A DNA stretch of 64,000 bases from Eremophila alpestris peregrina (Eukaryota; Chordata; Aves; Passeriformes; Alaudidae): positions 13,291,667 to 13,355,666 of the forward strand of contig WMCF01000015.1 of NCBI GenBank assembly GCA_009792885.1, written 5' to 3'. A program made the position numbers and the translations under genes. The notes beneath the pieces were generated by a model. That model did no database searches. It had not been told where the DNA came from and saw only the letters and a program-made list of their open reading frames with translations. Of this stretch, positions 1 through 12,560 are shown piece after piece; positions within the stretch are counted from its first letter, which is position 1; each line of letters opens with the position of its first letter.

Positions 1-2193
1 TTTTTTGCAAAATGAATTTGAAAATAAATTTTTTTAACTAAACAGTCTGTTTAATTCTACCCAGTTTGAATAGGAAAATGTAGCATTTAAACAGGGGGAA
101 GAAAAATTCCCTCTTCTTTGCTTAAAGACACTTTTCAGACTCTTGTTCATTCTTCATTATCAGTAAAAGAATGCAGGGGAAGAGATTTCCAGAGATGTTA
201 TGAACAGGAACCTATTGGAAGGGAATGGATACACATAGCAAGTCATATCTGCTGGATCTATCTGCACTGGGGCATTTTCACAGCTCAGCATAATCACCTC
301 TAAAATTGTTCCACTTGCTCTGGCCAAGAGGAACGTGGCACAACTTGAAACAGATAGGGAAAACTAAAAAAAAAATATAAAGAAACCCAAATAACAAAAA
401 CAAGCAAACTCATTTGAGTGTTCAGTCTGAGACAGGACGTTGAAGATCCCAAGCATTGCTGGGGATGCCACGTAACCAAAAGAAAGAGTACACTACTGAA
501 AGGAGCTGGTACATGTGCAGTGGAAAACTTTTAAACAGAGAAATAGTGTTTAAAACAAACATTTTCGTCTTCTTGTATGTATTTAATTCCAGGTATGCAT
601 TCAATGTTTTACTTTATCTCTTTGACTGATACAGTTGATTTAAAGTTAGCATTCACTTTGAAAAAAATGTCATCTATTTCCCAAAACCTTATTTGCAATA
701 TTTTCTGTCATTCTGTGCTAGATTAAAATAAAAATCTCTCTACCCAGCTATGGTAGATCAACTGCAGAAGACCATGGCCTCTCAGTATTCATTTTTTCCT
801 CTGGGACTGGACACTGCATTACAGCTCAGATATATGCACTCCACATTATAAGTCACCCAACTTTAGGTGAGATGAATCTGACAATTCCCATCTTTCTCTT
901 CAGGAGCTAATCAACTGCTAATGTATGTAATTAAATAATTCTTAGACCAGGAAAAACTAATAGGTAGCTGAGAAATTTGGATCAGAGTATTTCATGATCA
1001 TATTGCTGCTCCGTATTATATCCAACATTTCTTCTGAACAATGAGTTATCAACTGCTCTAAAATAAGGAACCACTCTCACCTAAGATAGGCCCATATAGA
1101 CTCAAAAAAACCTTTGTTTAACCGTATATATGCTTGCTTTTTTTTCTTATTCTTGAAAATGTTTTGCAATTTATTGGGTTTTATTTTTTTTTACACAAAT
1201 ACACAAATCATTTCACAGACATTCGTTCTTAAATCTCTGTTTCTGAGATTTCTTTTGTATTCTGTGATATTTTTGGAGATATCAAATAATTCTTTGAAGA
1301 TTTAAACACAGAAAAAAATCAATATTTATGTGTACCACTAAGAGTGAGCAAAATGATAATGACAAAATCTGTAGACTAAAGGATTTTGTCTATTTTAAGA
1401 AGACTTTTTTTCCCGACAGAGATGAAGATATTTTCTCAGTGATCACATCTTGAATTAAAATGAGGAGCTAGGAATTTGACAGGGTAAATTTATGCAGAAG
1501 GAAACAAGTGAAGGTTTAGTTGTACTTTTTAAATGCATGCTGAAATAACAAAAAATTACATTTCTTTGAAAAATTCCAAATTTACAGATTTAGTATCAAT
1601 CATCCTCAGAAAAGGAGAAATATAATGCTTTTTAATGTTGCAGTATAGAGTTGAATAGATGAAACAGAGACATACACTTAAGCACATAGCAGGCTTCCTA
1701 TTTATATACAGGACATCAGTGTCAGTGGAAATTACAGAGCAGCAGCATATTTTGTGTATTTAATGTGTAGAAAGATTTTATTGTTTCCCAGTTGGATAGT
1801 TTAACTCAAAGTAAGCTATGTGATATAAGACACTCCATAGTGAGCAAAAAAACATATAATGCACATATACTCCAGCTTTTTAAAACAGTAAGTTGGTATC
1901 TTTATATCCACCTTTCTATCTGACATTTTAGTGTCCATATATATTTAAATTATTTACAACAAATACCTGTTTTTTTTCAGCTGAAGTAGCCCATTCTGTT
2001 TTTACAGCTAACCAGAAAGTACCTCGTCCTAAAGAAGGAGATGAAAATGCATAGGGCTCTAACTTAACATGAAACTATCCTCCCTCAGTATCTACTGAGC
2101 AAAGGCTGAGCACCATAGATTCAGAATTCCTTTAAGGTAATCGATATTTTGAGATGGGGGTTCCTGCCACATGATTCTTAGTGAATACAGTTC
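1..2193. other. gene-free AT-rich stretch
   Basis: No supportable gene or recognised repeat is seen here. Reading frames are at most about 65 codons and of low-complexity, Phe/Leu/Lys-rich composition, as expected from AT-rich non-coding DNA. Homopolymer runs of A and T are frequent. Nothing resembles a promoter, exon or transposon end. Confidence 0.7.
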
Positions 2194-2437
2194 TTCAACA
2201 AGGGGCAATGATCACAAGCTGTGGCTCAGGAGGTTCAGATCAGAGCCTAGGGAAAAGAAATTCCCAGGAAAATGGTGTAGTACTGGACTGAGCAGTTTGG
2301 AGGGGCTGTGGAACATTCTGACTTCAAAAGTCTCAAGACCAGGTTGTGTAAAACCACAGCTCACATAATCTACTCTCATTTTGTGGGGGAGACCAGAAAA
2401 GCAGTCTCCAGAGATCCCTTCTGACTAACATTTTTTT
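2194..2437 (+). mobile_element. decayed CR1 LINE 3' fragment
   Basis: The sequence from the CAACAAGGGGCAATG block near 2195 through the CTGTGGAACATTCTGA block and the CAGAGATCCCTTCTGACTAA block near 2410-2430 follows, in order, the end of CR1 ORF2 and its 3' untranslated tail. These match the familiar stretch of CR1 in which transcripts of the RT C-terminus lead into the gene's 3' end. The copy is heavily mutated, lacks a clear terminal 8-base repeat, and has no open frame. CR1 elements are usually 5'-truncated, and this copy fits that. Family identity is from recalled consensus, so the subfamily is not assigned. Confidence 0.7.
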
Positions 2438-2467
2438 GGTGGTATGACCATCAATGATTTTCGCCTA

Positions 2468-3131
2468 TGTACTGGTCTGCCTGGAGTGAACAACCCATGT
2501 GGGGCTGAGACATTTTGTATTTGTAGCTGAAAGGTGCTGATATCACACCAATCTTCTGGCTGCTGCTGAGCAGTGCCTGCACATCATCAAGGCTACCTCT
2601 CCAAACACCACATCAAAGGGCAGTAGGTGGACAAGGGGTTGGGAGGGTGCAAAGCTGACACAGCTGACCCAATCTGATCAAAGAGATGTTCCACACCATG
2701 TGATGTCAGGCTCAGTGAGAAAGGTACAGGGGTGGGGTATTTGTTATCAAGGTATTTGTTTTACGATGCAACTCTTACTATAATGAGGCTCTCTTTCCTC
2801 TGAAGTGACTGGACATTTGCTGATGGAATGTATAGAATACATCTTCTAGTTTTTGTGCATTTTGGCTGGGGTTTTTTGTTTGTTTGGGGTTTTTTGGGGG
2901 GTTTTGTTTTGTTTTTGTTTTGTTGGGGTTTGTTTTGGGTTTTTTGTTGGGTTTTGTTGGGTTTTTGCTTCACTTTGCTTTACTTCCCCATGTGACTTTT
3001 TCCTTTAATTAGTTAAACTTCCTTTATCTCAGCTCAAAAGCTTTTCATCTTATTTTCTCCTCTTGTCCTGTTAAGGAGGGGAGTGAGAGGCTGGTTTATT
3101 AAGCATCTAGCACTCAGCTCAGGTCAACTCA
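2468..3131 (+). mobile_element. decayed endogenous retrovirus solo LTR
   Basis: This block matches, in order, a bird endogenous-retrovirus LTR that I know from many avian sequences. The markers are TGTACTGGTCTGCC at the start, TGCTGAGCAGTGCCTGCACA near 2561, ACAGCTGACCCAATCTGATC near 2660, CCATGTGATGTCAGGCTCAG near 2696, CTTTATCTCAGCTCAAAAGC near 3022 and GGGGAGTGAGAGGCTGG near 3078. It ends at CA. The middle is replaced or expanded by a G/T-only tract. No internal retroviral genes flank it, so it is a solo LTR or isolated fragment. I could not find a clean target-site duplication, which fits its age. LTR boundaries are approximate. Confidence 0.65.
2868..2967 (+). repeat. G/T-only low-complexity tract inside the LTR
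   Basis: One hundred bases contain only G and T on the plus strand, with G runs of 3-6 separated by T-rich spacers. The last four G runs (2931-2963) have spacers of 7-9 bases, so a long-loop G-quadruplex is conceivable but not canonical. The tract occupies the place of a T-rich segment in the surrounding LTR and was probably produced by local slippage. Confidence 0.9.
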
Positions 3132-6100
3132 TTTCAGCCTAATTTCCCATAGATAAAAATGTAATATTTTTATATCTCACAGGAGTTCTTTTTAAATTTG
3201 ATGCCAATAACAGAACTCCAATCACAAAGTACAAGAAACAAAGAATGAGACACTTTGGCTGTGTATTTAGGACAGTCTGCTGGATTTCTTACATTATGAG
3301 TAGAGGAAAGAGTTCAATGTCAGTTTCAGCAATGTTTTTTAGTAGTGCTGGTGGGTCTGTAGGCATTTCCTTCCCCTGTGTGGGCCCTGAACACCTCAGC
3401 TGGTCAGCTCTGCTGTCTGAAAGAAGGGATGGAGTAGCCCTCAGTCCCATCTGGATTGCAGCTCTGTGCTGGGGGTCACTTTAGCCTGGTATATAAGGCT
3501 GTTCCTATTCCTCTCTTTTTTCTTTTTCCCCCGGATCTCTAGCATAATGTTATCTGAGACATTTACCCATCTTTTAAAGTTGTTTGTAATTGGTTAAGAG
3601 AACTAATTCTATCTAGAATTAGTCCTTTTGGGCCATATCTTCATTCTTCTCACAACAAATTTCTGCCTTTCCATTCACAGCTCCAGCCCTAGAACTGCAG
3701 ACTCCTGAATGTCACACCTACCCACACAACTAGCTGACATTCCTATACAGTTCTTGTTCTTGCCATGAGGCTCTGCCATCTCTTCCATCTCCCAACACCT
3801 GGATCTTGCTTCTCCACACATTCCTCATATCATCTGTATTTACATTTTTTATTTCCATAAAGTATACTTTATTCTCTTTTTAGTGAGTTTCCTTTTATAT
3901 TATTTTGTATTATTTTTAACATCATAACAAGATCAGACTCATGCACTGTGAAACAGCCTTGCTTCTCTATTCTTCTCCCTATTCTGCATCTACCTTCACA
4001 CCCCAGTAATGCTGTTAGGGAATATTTTCCTCTCCTAGCCAAGCAGGAGACTTGCTGCTCCTCCCATTCCTCCTTTCCTTCTCCTAATGACCAGGAAGTG
4101 AGACGAACAAGATTGACAGCCTCTGAAGCACGGAAAGTGCCATCTGGGCTTTGTAGATTGAAAATCTTATTAGTTTTGCTTCCAGCCAAGTTGTGCATAT
4201 GGAACAGAGCAACTGGGGTAAGGAAAAGTGCAACTCGGGGAAGAGGGAAGACCAGGAGGGAATGAGAGCAATCACTAGATAAAAATGCAAATAAAGAAGA
4301 AATACGAGGAGATAAAGGTAGGTGGTAGAGGGAAAGATTGCAGTATCACATTTAATCCTTCCACCTTGCTGCCAATTTTTTACAACCTATATCCTAAGGT
4401 AGTGTCTAGTCTAGATCTACAAAGAGAGTTGGGCTCTGAAGTCTTATCACAGATTGATAGTGCCTCACTGACCAATGATCCACAAAACAGACTGCTGAGT
4501 TGGTTTGTTTAGTTGCAACATGCACTTCAAGTTTTGCTCTTATATTTTCCACTGTGAAACAGATTAATATTTTGCTGCCTACCTGATCCCCAGAGCTATT
4601 GGCGGGCCCTCTGTTCTGCCTTTCTGCTGATGTCTTCCACTCTTGGGGTATGCCTGAAATAATGTTCAAGAAGTGCTTGGTCAAGGCTCCCATTGTAGAC
4701 AAATTTTGCATAGGAATCTGATGCTAAAGAAGCTTGAATAGGGAAATAAAATGTCTTCTTCAGTCTTTTGGAAACTCTTGGGAGACTGCAGTCCTTTTGT
4801 TTTGTGGCCTTGTCTTTCTTCTTCATCAGTATGCCCTGAGTTTTGCTTTCAGACTGTTCTCACACAGGTGCTTTTCACATTAAATGTATTCACATTTGCC
4901 TTCGGGTATTGCAATGCCAGTGACCAAATTGCTTCAGCCCCCAGTCCTACTGCCTTTAACGGATGTAAGCAAAAATGTGCAGACTCCTCCTTAGGTGATC
5001 TCTTGCTGCACCAGGCACAATGGCAGCTGCACATCACATGGCTTTCCCTTTTCCCTGCTGCCTTGAAGGCTTCTCAGAAGCACATAAGACACAGGGTGGG
5101 AGCAGTCAGGATACAACACACCCTGGCTGAGCTTCCTCTGACAGATTCTTCGGCATCCTATTGGCAGCTGGTGCAAGTTATATCAGCCCCACAGCCATCA
5201 TAATTTTTGCAGAGGCTGAAAGCAGACTGAAGAATCAGGAAAGCCATAACCCAACTGCACTAGCTAAAAAAATACTTACTATTAGGGATGGAACGGACCA
5301 GGCTGTACTGTGCTAAAATTGAATTTCCCCCCAAAGTCCTATCTTTCTCTGTACATTTCTTATGGGCTCATAACTGTCATCACAATTACACTTCCACTGC
5401 TTTGCAATGCATATGCTAATACTTCCTTTGCAGGCACACCTAATAATTCTGGTAGACCTTCGCCGCCTCAAAGCTGGCTTTAAATATTCATTCTCATTTA
5501 TATTTTCCCTTAATCCTTACATTTTTTTCTGTATTCTTCTTAGAATCCAAATAAAAGTGCAGAGTTTTAAAGCTTACATCCTTCTTTTTCCTTCCTTGTT
5601 TGTTTTTTTTTAAGTGAATGTACGAAATAAATATTCTCACTAGCAGAGAAATTTGAATCTCTTATCTCAGAAGCAGCAATTTCAACTTCATAGCTCTTTA
5701 TCCAGTTCTTACACATCTTTCCCCCACCCTCCAAGCTTAATATGCAACTACCAGACAACATCAACAAAGGTTATTTAGTCATTGAAAATGTCTGTAGTTG
5801 TGGAACATTGTGTGGATTAGCATAAAGTTTCTAAAATCCAGTGCTTCAATAATTTTGTTAAGTTCACAGTTTGGATACACCACCATCAACACAAGGTAGC
5901 CCATAGAGCATGAAAATGGCATTGGCTTATAAACCAAGTATTATAAAAATTCTCAGTGTCTTCAAGAAATAAAGAAAGCTGCTGAGGCAGGGAGCAGACT
6001 TCTCTTGGACACAAGGTTGTTGCATTCAATTTTGTTGAATGGACTGTTGAACATCTGATTAGTTCTTCAAGGCTGATCTCATGATTACTATAATATCTGC

Positions 6101-6999
6101 ATTAAAAACAGCAAAAGAAAATCAGATCAGACAGCCTTTCTGTTTTTTAATCTATTCCTAACATTTGATGTCTTGCACTCCTGGTTGTCTGTGAGCCCTG
6201 TTTAAATAGGATATGCTGTCCCACACTTGTACCCATCTTGTTTGTAACCTTGTTTCAAAGTAGCTGTGTGGCCTAGCACTAAGACAAGTGCATCAAAAAT
6301 CAGGAGTCACTAGTGCACTGCAGGAATGTCCAAACCAGCAAGCTCCCAAATATGCTTCACATTTTCTAAGAAATAGGACTTTGGGAGCTTCTTGGAGCCC
6401 TTAATATTTGCTAAGAGACCTAAGCATTGAGCAGGAGCATAATATTGCTAGAGCCCTGTGGGGACAGTTTGCATGGCCTCAAGCAAAAAGATCTGAAAGA
6501 TGAGGTAGGTGCTTCTTATATATCACCAATAGTGCGAGAGTTTTAAGTGCATCTATGGACTAGGTGATGTTTGTAAAGGGGCACTTACTGAAACCTTTTC
6601 TTGAAACACTTGTGGACAAATGCAAATAGCTGTTTCTTTATTCTGTCCCTACTGGGTGGCTGTCCTGCACAAAGTAGCTGTGCTGTGTGCAACCTTATTA
6701 CAAGGAAGGCCACCTTGCTGCCTAAACATGACACAGGACGTGGTATGTATGACCATAGCTGGATGCCCAGTGCTCTGGGCTAAATATGTGTATTTGACTG
6801 CACAGACTCACCATTGAGCACTACATCTGACCAAATTACAATTTAGAAATTACTTAAGAGAGACTGAATCAAGCCTAGAGTAATAATTATCTCTGCTGTG
6901 ATTAATGAGAAGCCAGTGTTTTGGAACCTGACCGTATTCAATCACCAATCAAAACTGCACCAGGCATTCATTCCTATGAATACAAATACATGGAGGCCT
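3132..6999. other. gene-free stretch
   Basis: No gene or transposon is recognised. Reading frames of 100-150 codons at 3869-4265 and 4751-5203 overlap frames on the other strand and show no domain, so I treat them as chance. A short perfect inverted repeat lies at 3602-3623. Composition is somewhat more GC-rich around 4.0-5.2 kb without CpG enrichment. Confidence 0.6.
3602..3623. repeat. perfect 10-base inverted repeat
   Basis: ACTAATTCTA at 3602-3611 is the exact reverse complement of TAGAATTAGT at 3614-3623, with two bases between them. It is AT-rich and may be chance, a cruciform-prone site or the relic of a palindromic element. Confidence 0.9.
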
Positions 7000-7081
7000 G
7001 GCTTCACAGCTGGTGCAAATTGGCTTAGCCCCACTGACTTCATGTAAATGGGCTTTAACTAGGCCAGCTGAGGAACTGGCT
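7000..7081. repeat. trace of an ancient palindromic amniote repeat
   Basis: The segment starts with CAGCTGGTGCAAATTGGC, has GCCCCACTGACTTCA in its centre, and ends with CCAGCTGAGGAACTGGC. This order matches a long hairpin-forming interspersed repeat abundant in turtles and crocodilians and present in birds, in which CAGCTGGTGTAAAT and its reverse complement flank a central CATTGACTTCAATG-like core. Here the outer 7-base arms (7007-7013 and 7064-7070) remain perfectly complementary while the inner stem is eroded. I do not recall the family's formal name. Confidence 0.55.
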
Positions 7082-8990
7082 TAGAAATTTATAGCCCACC
7101 CAAAACATAGACTTTGTTTTACCAGGAGAGGAAAAAATAAAAGAGGTGTCTAGGTTAAAAAAAAAAAATAAACAAAAAGGGCATATTGCCGTTTTTAGAT
7201 CACTTAAGCTGTGTTAATGAGCACTGCCCTGTGAAGCCCACCCCAGGAAAACATTGTACAAGTAACGAAAGGCTATTCCTGTCATTTTCTGCCTGTTTCT
7301 TTGTGTAAGTGCCAGCTGCAAATACAAGCAATATAAAAGATACAAAAAAATGGGTTTGTACACATGTTGTTCAAAGATGTGCTCTCACTTGATGATTATG
7401 TTTTTAGCGATAAATCTCTGAAACAAAGCTGCCTCAACACCAACTCAGCTCACTTACAGAGTGAAAATGTGTGCCTAAGGCAGAGGCCCAGCCAGATGAA
7501 AGGCAGAACATCCTTCTTCTTCCAGGGGGCTCAGGGGGGTCGGTGCCTCTCCTCCCTACCAGGCAGTGCTTGTTTTCCAAGACAATGCAGTTTTTACACC
7601 AAGGTGTAGCAAGGGCTATACAGAAGGGAGTAAAATTTTTACCTTTTTCACAGGGGAAAAGAGAGAGTGCTGTCTGGGATAAAACTCTTCCTTTACACAG
7701 GGTAAGAGGACTGTGGCTGTACTGAATTGGGGACTGAAAATGGAGCAGGTGGTAGAATGCATTTTCTTGCACCCTTTTCACCAAGATCCACGAAGAGACC
7801 AGAGCACATCATTCTTATTACATAGTTATGGACAGTTATAAAAACAGCAGGATCCATTTCTTTCTCCTAATTCTCTTAAAAATAGTAAATACTGCTAAGT
7901 TTAGCCACAAGGCAGCAAAAGCCTGTAATTCTTTTTCCTACCTACCATCTGTCCTTCTTCCTGTCAATCCTCTCCCCTTCTCCTCACCCTGCTGCTACAG
8001 GCAGTGCTGTTTTGCAGGTAGCTCGGAAGCTTTGAAGTTTCCCCTCAGAAAGCTGATTATATAAATGTTAGTATATCTTCAGCTTTAAAGCAGTTGGATC
8101 ATCTCAGAGCACTTTACTAATTTTTCGGAAGGTTTTACACCGTTCTTTTTTCTGAGATTATAAAGGGAAAAGATGAATCCAGAAAGCAAATGAAACTGTC
8201 AACAAAAGCATTTTTGAGGGAAGTGGTATATTGTGACAGGATGTCATATTCAGATCTAGATTGTGCCTATGTATTTTCTATAAGTATTAATTTTGCTAAT
8301 ATTTTGAATAGTAATTGAAGGGGTTTTTCCCCCTATTGTGCTTGGAAGAATAGCAATGTGAATAAAATTTCTAAAAAGATTTTATCTATATTTCTAGAAG
8401 GAAATTATAATAACCATGTTAATATCTTCCCTTGACAAAAGTTTGGAAGTAAGTGATGTTTTTTAATTTTTTTTTTATCAATGTGTTAGAAGGGATTATT
8501 TGTTTGGTTTGATTTTATGGAAATATATATTTTGTTGTACTCTCACATGGTGTGATGATGCTTGGGGGTTTTTGTAGGTGGGTAGTGTGATTCTGAATGC
8601 AATATTCTCCATAAGCTCTACAGAGGGTTTTAATGAATAAGTATGTTTTGAAAGAACTGCCATTACTGGAATCTTTTATAAAGCGTTTGAAAGCTTCTCC
8701 CAGCACTCATGCTTGCTGTCTCCTGGAAGAATTATAATGTATTGGAAAGATATAATCTATCTGGAGATATATTTTAAATACTTCTATCAAAAACATTCTG
8801 GGTTATTAAAACAGTTTTTATACAAGCAATTATGCCATGCAATCAATGCAAAACACTCTAAAAGAAGCACTCAAAAATATTCAAAACAATAAGGAAAACT
8901 AAGAGCTTTCCCACTTCATTTCTTCCTAAAACCTAATGGCACGTGGGATCACATCTGTAAACAAGAAAGTAGTGCCCTAAAATGCAAAGT
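7082..8990. other. gene-free stretch
   Basis: No supportable gene is present. A reading frame of 116 codons at 7434-7784 on the minus strand is opposed by frames of similar length on the plus strand and has no recognisable domain. The rest is AT-rich and unique-looking. Confidence 0.6.
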
Positions 8991-9065
8991 CAGGCCCTCA
9001 AACATATTCAGGTGCCTATATCCCACTGATCCCAGAGGAGCCAAACACCAAATTTCCACTTGATT
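8991..9065. repeat. possible trace of a second ancient palindromic repeat family
   Basis: CAGGCCCTCAAACATATTCA followed by GGTGCCTATATCCCACTGAT and AGGAGCCAAACACC resembles the sauropsid repeat built on a mirror of TTAGGTGCCTAACTCCCATTGA. Similarity is partial and the return arm is badly eroded, so this is a weak call. Confidence 0.35.
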
Positions 9066-10154
9066 CTGTGTGTTTTTCAGGTTTGAGCCTCTAACATGCA
9101 TTATCTTTCACCTTAACTGCAAGTCATCTTTTTTAGTTATTGCTTAGTGCATCTCAAGATGTGGTGTCATTTGCAATGCACAGCACTAAACAGTGAGTTC
9201 AAGAACAAAGAGAGTGGCTGCCACATGGCTTCCAAATAAAACAAAGATTATAAAATCAACTGGTATAGCTGCCATGTAGCAATATTAAATCAGTGACCAA
9301 AATATGCAGACTCTAATTTTGCTCCAAGATGGCAATCTCTTTTTTTTAAGACATTTTTCTATTTTTTACTTATTTTCTTTTAGAGAAGTAAAAATCATTG
9401 TAGTGACTATCATAAGTCTTTCAAATACTGTAGTAATCATACCTTTCTACATTTCTTGAGTTGTCTAATGATGACATCAAACAGTGTACTGCAGGTGATT
9501 ATAAGGTAGGGTTTTTTTTTTTTCATTCAGCAAGAAGATAAAAATAATGTAGATAAAAGGAACATATCTTTTTTAATACCGGACTCAAGCAATTTGAGGT
9601 GGAAATCCATAAAAATATTGCAAGTGTTGTTGAAATGATGAGTCACTTCAGCAGCATAAAAGTAATCTATTTATCTACATTTTTACCAAAGGCTTTGAAT
9701 TTCTGTATTTCAGATAGTAATATAGATATTAAAGTACTCTGAAAAAAGTTCAATTTTACTTTAAGGCCTGAGCTCTCTCTTTAATGTATTTCCCCTCTTT
9801 CATTACACTTCCATTCAGCATTATCTTTTATTGCTAATTTTTGCTATGCCCTAGCATATATATTTTATAAATGTATGAGTGTTTCTATGTTAAAGAAATA
9901 TTATAATCAGCAGTTTAGATAATTTACTTGTCAAATAACATTATGTAAATAAATGTTCTGGTCTTGCTGATGTTAAATCAGAAAGCCCAGTGACTAAGTA
10001 GAATTTAACCCAAATCTATTAGTGACTTCTCCTGTTAACATAATTACATGTTTTTCTTTTTTTTTTTTTTTAACTGTATAAGTCTCTTTTACTCAAGACA
10101 CATATTACTATATCTAGGTTTCTAATTGTCCTTTTCTGTTATATATCTTCATGA
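9066..10154. other. gene-free AT-rich stretch
   Basis: Nothing recognised apart from T-rich runs, for example near 9508-9522 and 10054-10072. No open frame of note exists in this kilobase. Confidence 0.7.
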
Positions 10155-10240
10155 GAACCATTATGATTATTTTATAAATGGGGACACTGAGGCACTTGAA
10201 AATAATTTGCAATTCATCAGGAAAATTAGAGGGTAAGCCA
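10155..10240 (+). mobile_element. MIR-like SINE remnant
   Basis: The core TTTATAAATGGGGACACTGA followed by GGCAC near 10171-10195 closely follows the conserved MIR core, in which a TTTTACAGATGGGGAAACTGAGGCAC-type stretch is diagnostic. The downstream GAAAATTAGAGGGTAAG and the upstream ATTATGATTATT also fit a MIR in plus orientation, at high divergence. MIR elements predate the split of mammals and birds, so an old fossil copy in a bird is reasonable. Confidence 0.55.
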
Positions 10241-11841
10241 TAAAAAGGATGCAACTTTTCTGGTTCTGTACTTCCAGACATTGACAAGAAATACTCAAAT
10301 ACAGTGCTTAAATTTTACTTTGATTTCAGTAGGATGCTAAATTTATATCCCAAGTCTGGTGTACTATAAACTAAGAATTAAGCCTTTATCCCATTAAAAT
10401 AGGATTTAGAAAATTTGATGATATGTGCATATTTCTTTGATTTCTTCACTACATGATGCTCTTTTGAATGTGTCATTTTTGAAAGTAGACAAAACAGAAG
10501 AAATGGCTTTTCAATACTTGTCCTATATCATGCATTCAGGGCACTATCAGTACAGTATCTTGATTACCACATAAATGCTGACTGTTTTCTCCTCTGAGCT
10601 CTTTTCACTTTCAGCAATATAATTTTATGTTAAGGTTTAGTGACACGACAATTGAATTGCATAAATCTGTTCATTATGCCACTTAAATCGTGAATTTCTG
10701 TTGAGGCTCTAGGAAGACAAGCTTTATAAATGCTGCAATACACACATCGAAAAAACAAACAAGAAAATTGACACACCCACATCCACCCAAGACCAGATGT
10801 TTTCATTAAGCACTGGATGTGTAAATACATACATTAATAATTTATTTTTTTCTTCCTGTATAATTTGCCCTGCAATTTTCATTTGGTATGGATTTTCTTT
10901 TTGAGTTAGGTCCTTTTCTAGATAGTTTTACTAACTAGAATCATAATATTTTGATTCTATCTTTTCATTTGCTCCTTGAAAAGAAGATACATCATTCTGA
11001 AGCCTAATTTAGACAATGCACAAATTTTATTCTCTTTCCTCACACAGAATGAGGGATTACAAGGTGTTGTGATACAGTATTCTGCTAAATATTTAAGGTT
11101 TCTAAAAAAGTAGAAATATTAGAGAGCAATCCGCCTGAAGCAAATTGCAATGGGAAGATGGAATTATGCCCATGAATTAGGAAAAGAGAGGATTTGTGTA
11201 AGAATGATCCTTAATAAAGTGGAACTGACATTGTCCAACCTGCAACCGGTTCTGCCCCCCAGATTTGAAGCAATTTTGTCATAGCAAAAGCAGGAGGTTA
11301 ACACCACAGTCTCCTGTCAGCCTGTGTGTGCCACATCTGCTCATCGGAGTTCTTGGCTCATTTGCATGCTTCTGCCACCCACCCTGGAATTTATTGTGGT
11401 AGGACTGCATCTAAGACTTGGCTCAGAGCCAGAGCCTACTTCTGTATTCTCCCTTTATAGCTAATATAATATGAAAGTCACTAACAAAAAGACTTTCATG
11501 TCAAATTACAGGGAAAAAAAAATCTCAATTGCCTAATAGGATTTTAAATTCTTATCATACTGGTGACTTTCTGTAAGTAATAACATTTGAAAAGAACAAC
11601 TTAGCTGATGTTTTCTTCAAATACTCTCTCTGCATTGTAAGTTTTTGTACAAGCTGTGATACACTGCTCTTCTCTCACTGCAGAGACAATACAGGACAAT
11701 GTATCACGGCTACACAGCCCTTCTCTTCTGCTCCCATCCCGCTGGGCTTAACATCTTATCACAAGTACTACCTAAGGTTGTGCATATATTTGATTGGTTT
11801 AAATGTCAGGCCTATTCTCTGTACATACAGGAGGCTGGGCT

Positions 11842-11872
<31 letters not shown>

Positions 11873-12419
11873 GATAAAGAGATGTCCATATGTTCAACTA
11901 TAACCACAAAGATGTGTATGAAGACAGAAATCCAGATGTATACATACATGCATACTTTGGAATTACTGCCCTTCTAAGTGTGTTTGGGGCTAAATAATGT
12001 TAATGTTATTAAGCTTGCTCTTATGTCAATGATATGGAACTGCAGTTTTGCCCAGACTGGTTTTGTGTCCAGGACCAGTAACCAGTTCCACTACACTTCT
12101 GTAATGACCTTTTCTTTCCCACCACCTCCACACCTCTCCTTCTAATTTTCGAGAGCAGTCTGGACAGATATTTTGGTAAGGAGATGAAGTCAGGTTTTGA
12201 TGCTTCTTCCCAAATACTCACACTCTCCATTGTTCCACCAAAGGTTCAGACGCTTGCAAGTGCTTGTAGAGAGCAGTACTGTGAGAAGAGGAGGGGTTAC
12301 AACAGTGATCTAAACTCACCAATGCTGAGTCATTCCTGATTATTATCTCCATTAATTATCACTGTTGAATTATGTAGCTCAATAGCTTCTGATAGAGTAG
12401 TTCTTGGTATCAATAGACC
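10241..12419. other. gene-free stretch with a TA microsatellite
   Basis: No gene is supported. The moderately GC-rich segment at about 11220-11430 shows no domain and no repeat that I recognise. A TA microsatellite lies at 11846-11872, and an open frame that spans it is an artefact of the repeat. Confidence 0.6.
11846..11872. repeat. (TA)n microsatellite
   Basis: Twenty-seven bases of uninterrupted TA repeat. It is a candidate length-polymorphic marker. Confidence 0.95.
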
Positions 12420-12560
12420 TCAGGTAGGATTAGAATGCCAGAGGGTAGTGGTCAATGTCTCAGACTCCTAATGGACATCAGTGACAAGTGGTGTCCCTCA
12501 GAGATCTGAGTAGAAGAGGTCCTTGCTTCTTTTCAGATAAATACAGCCTCCTTCAGTCAC
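12420..12560 (+). mobile_element. small CR1 ORF2 fragment
   Basis: GGGTAGTGGTCAATGTCTC, ATCAGTGACAAGTGG and TGTCCCTCAGAGATCTG (12445-12510) match in order the part of CR1 ORF2 that encodes the GVPQGS region of the reverse transcriptase. Similarity fades after about 12560. The copy is truncated at both ends and has no open frame. An avian retroviral pol origin is less likely. Confidence 0.5.

Noticed and set aside
4751..5203. 150-codon plus-strand reading frame as a gene
   Set aside because: No recognisable domain, signal or splice context. It is overlapped by minus-strand frames of 61-76 codons, and its composition looks like chance.
10321..10370. Another trace of a palindromic amniote repeat
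   Set aside because: Only the TTTGATTTCAGTAGGATGCTA stretch resembles the family. Too short to support.
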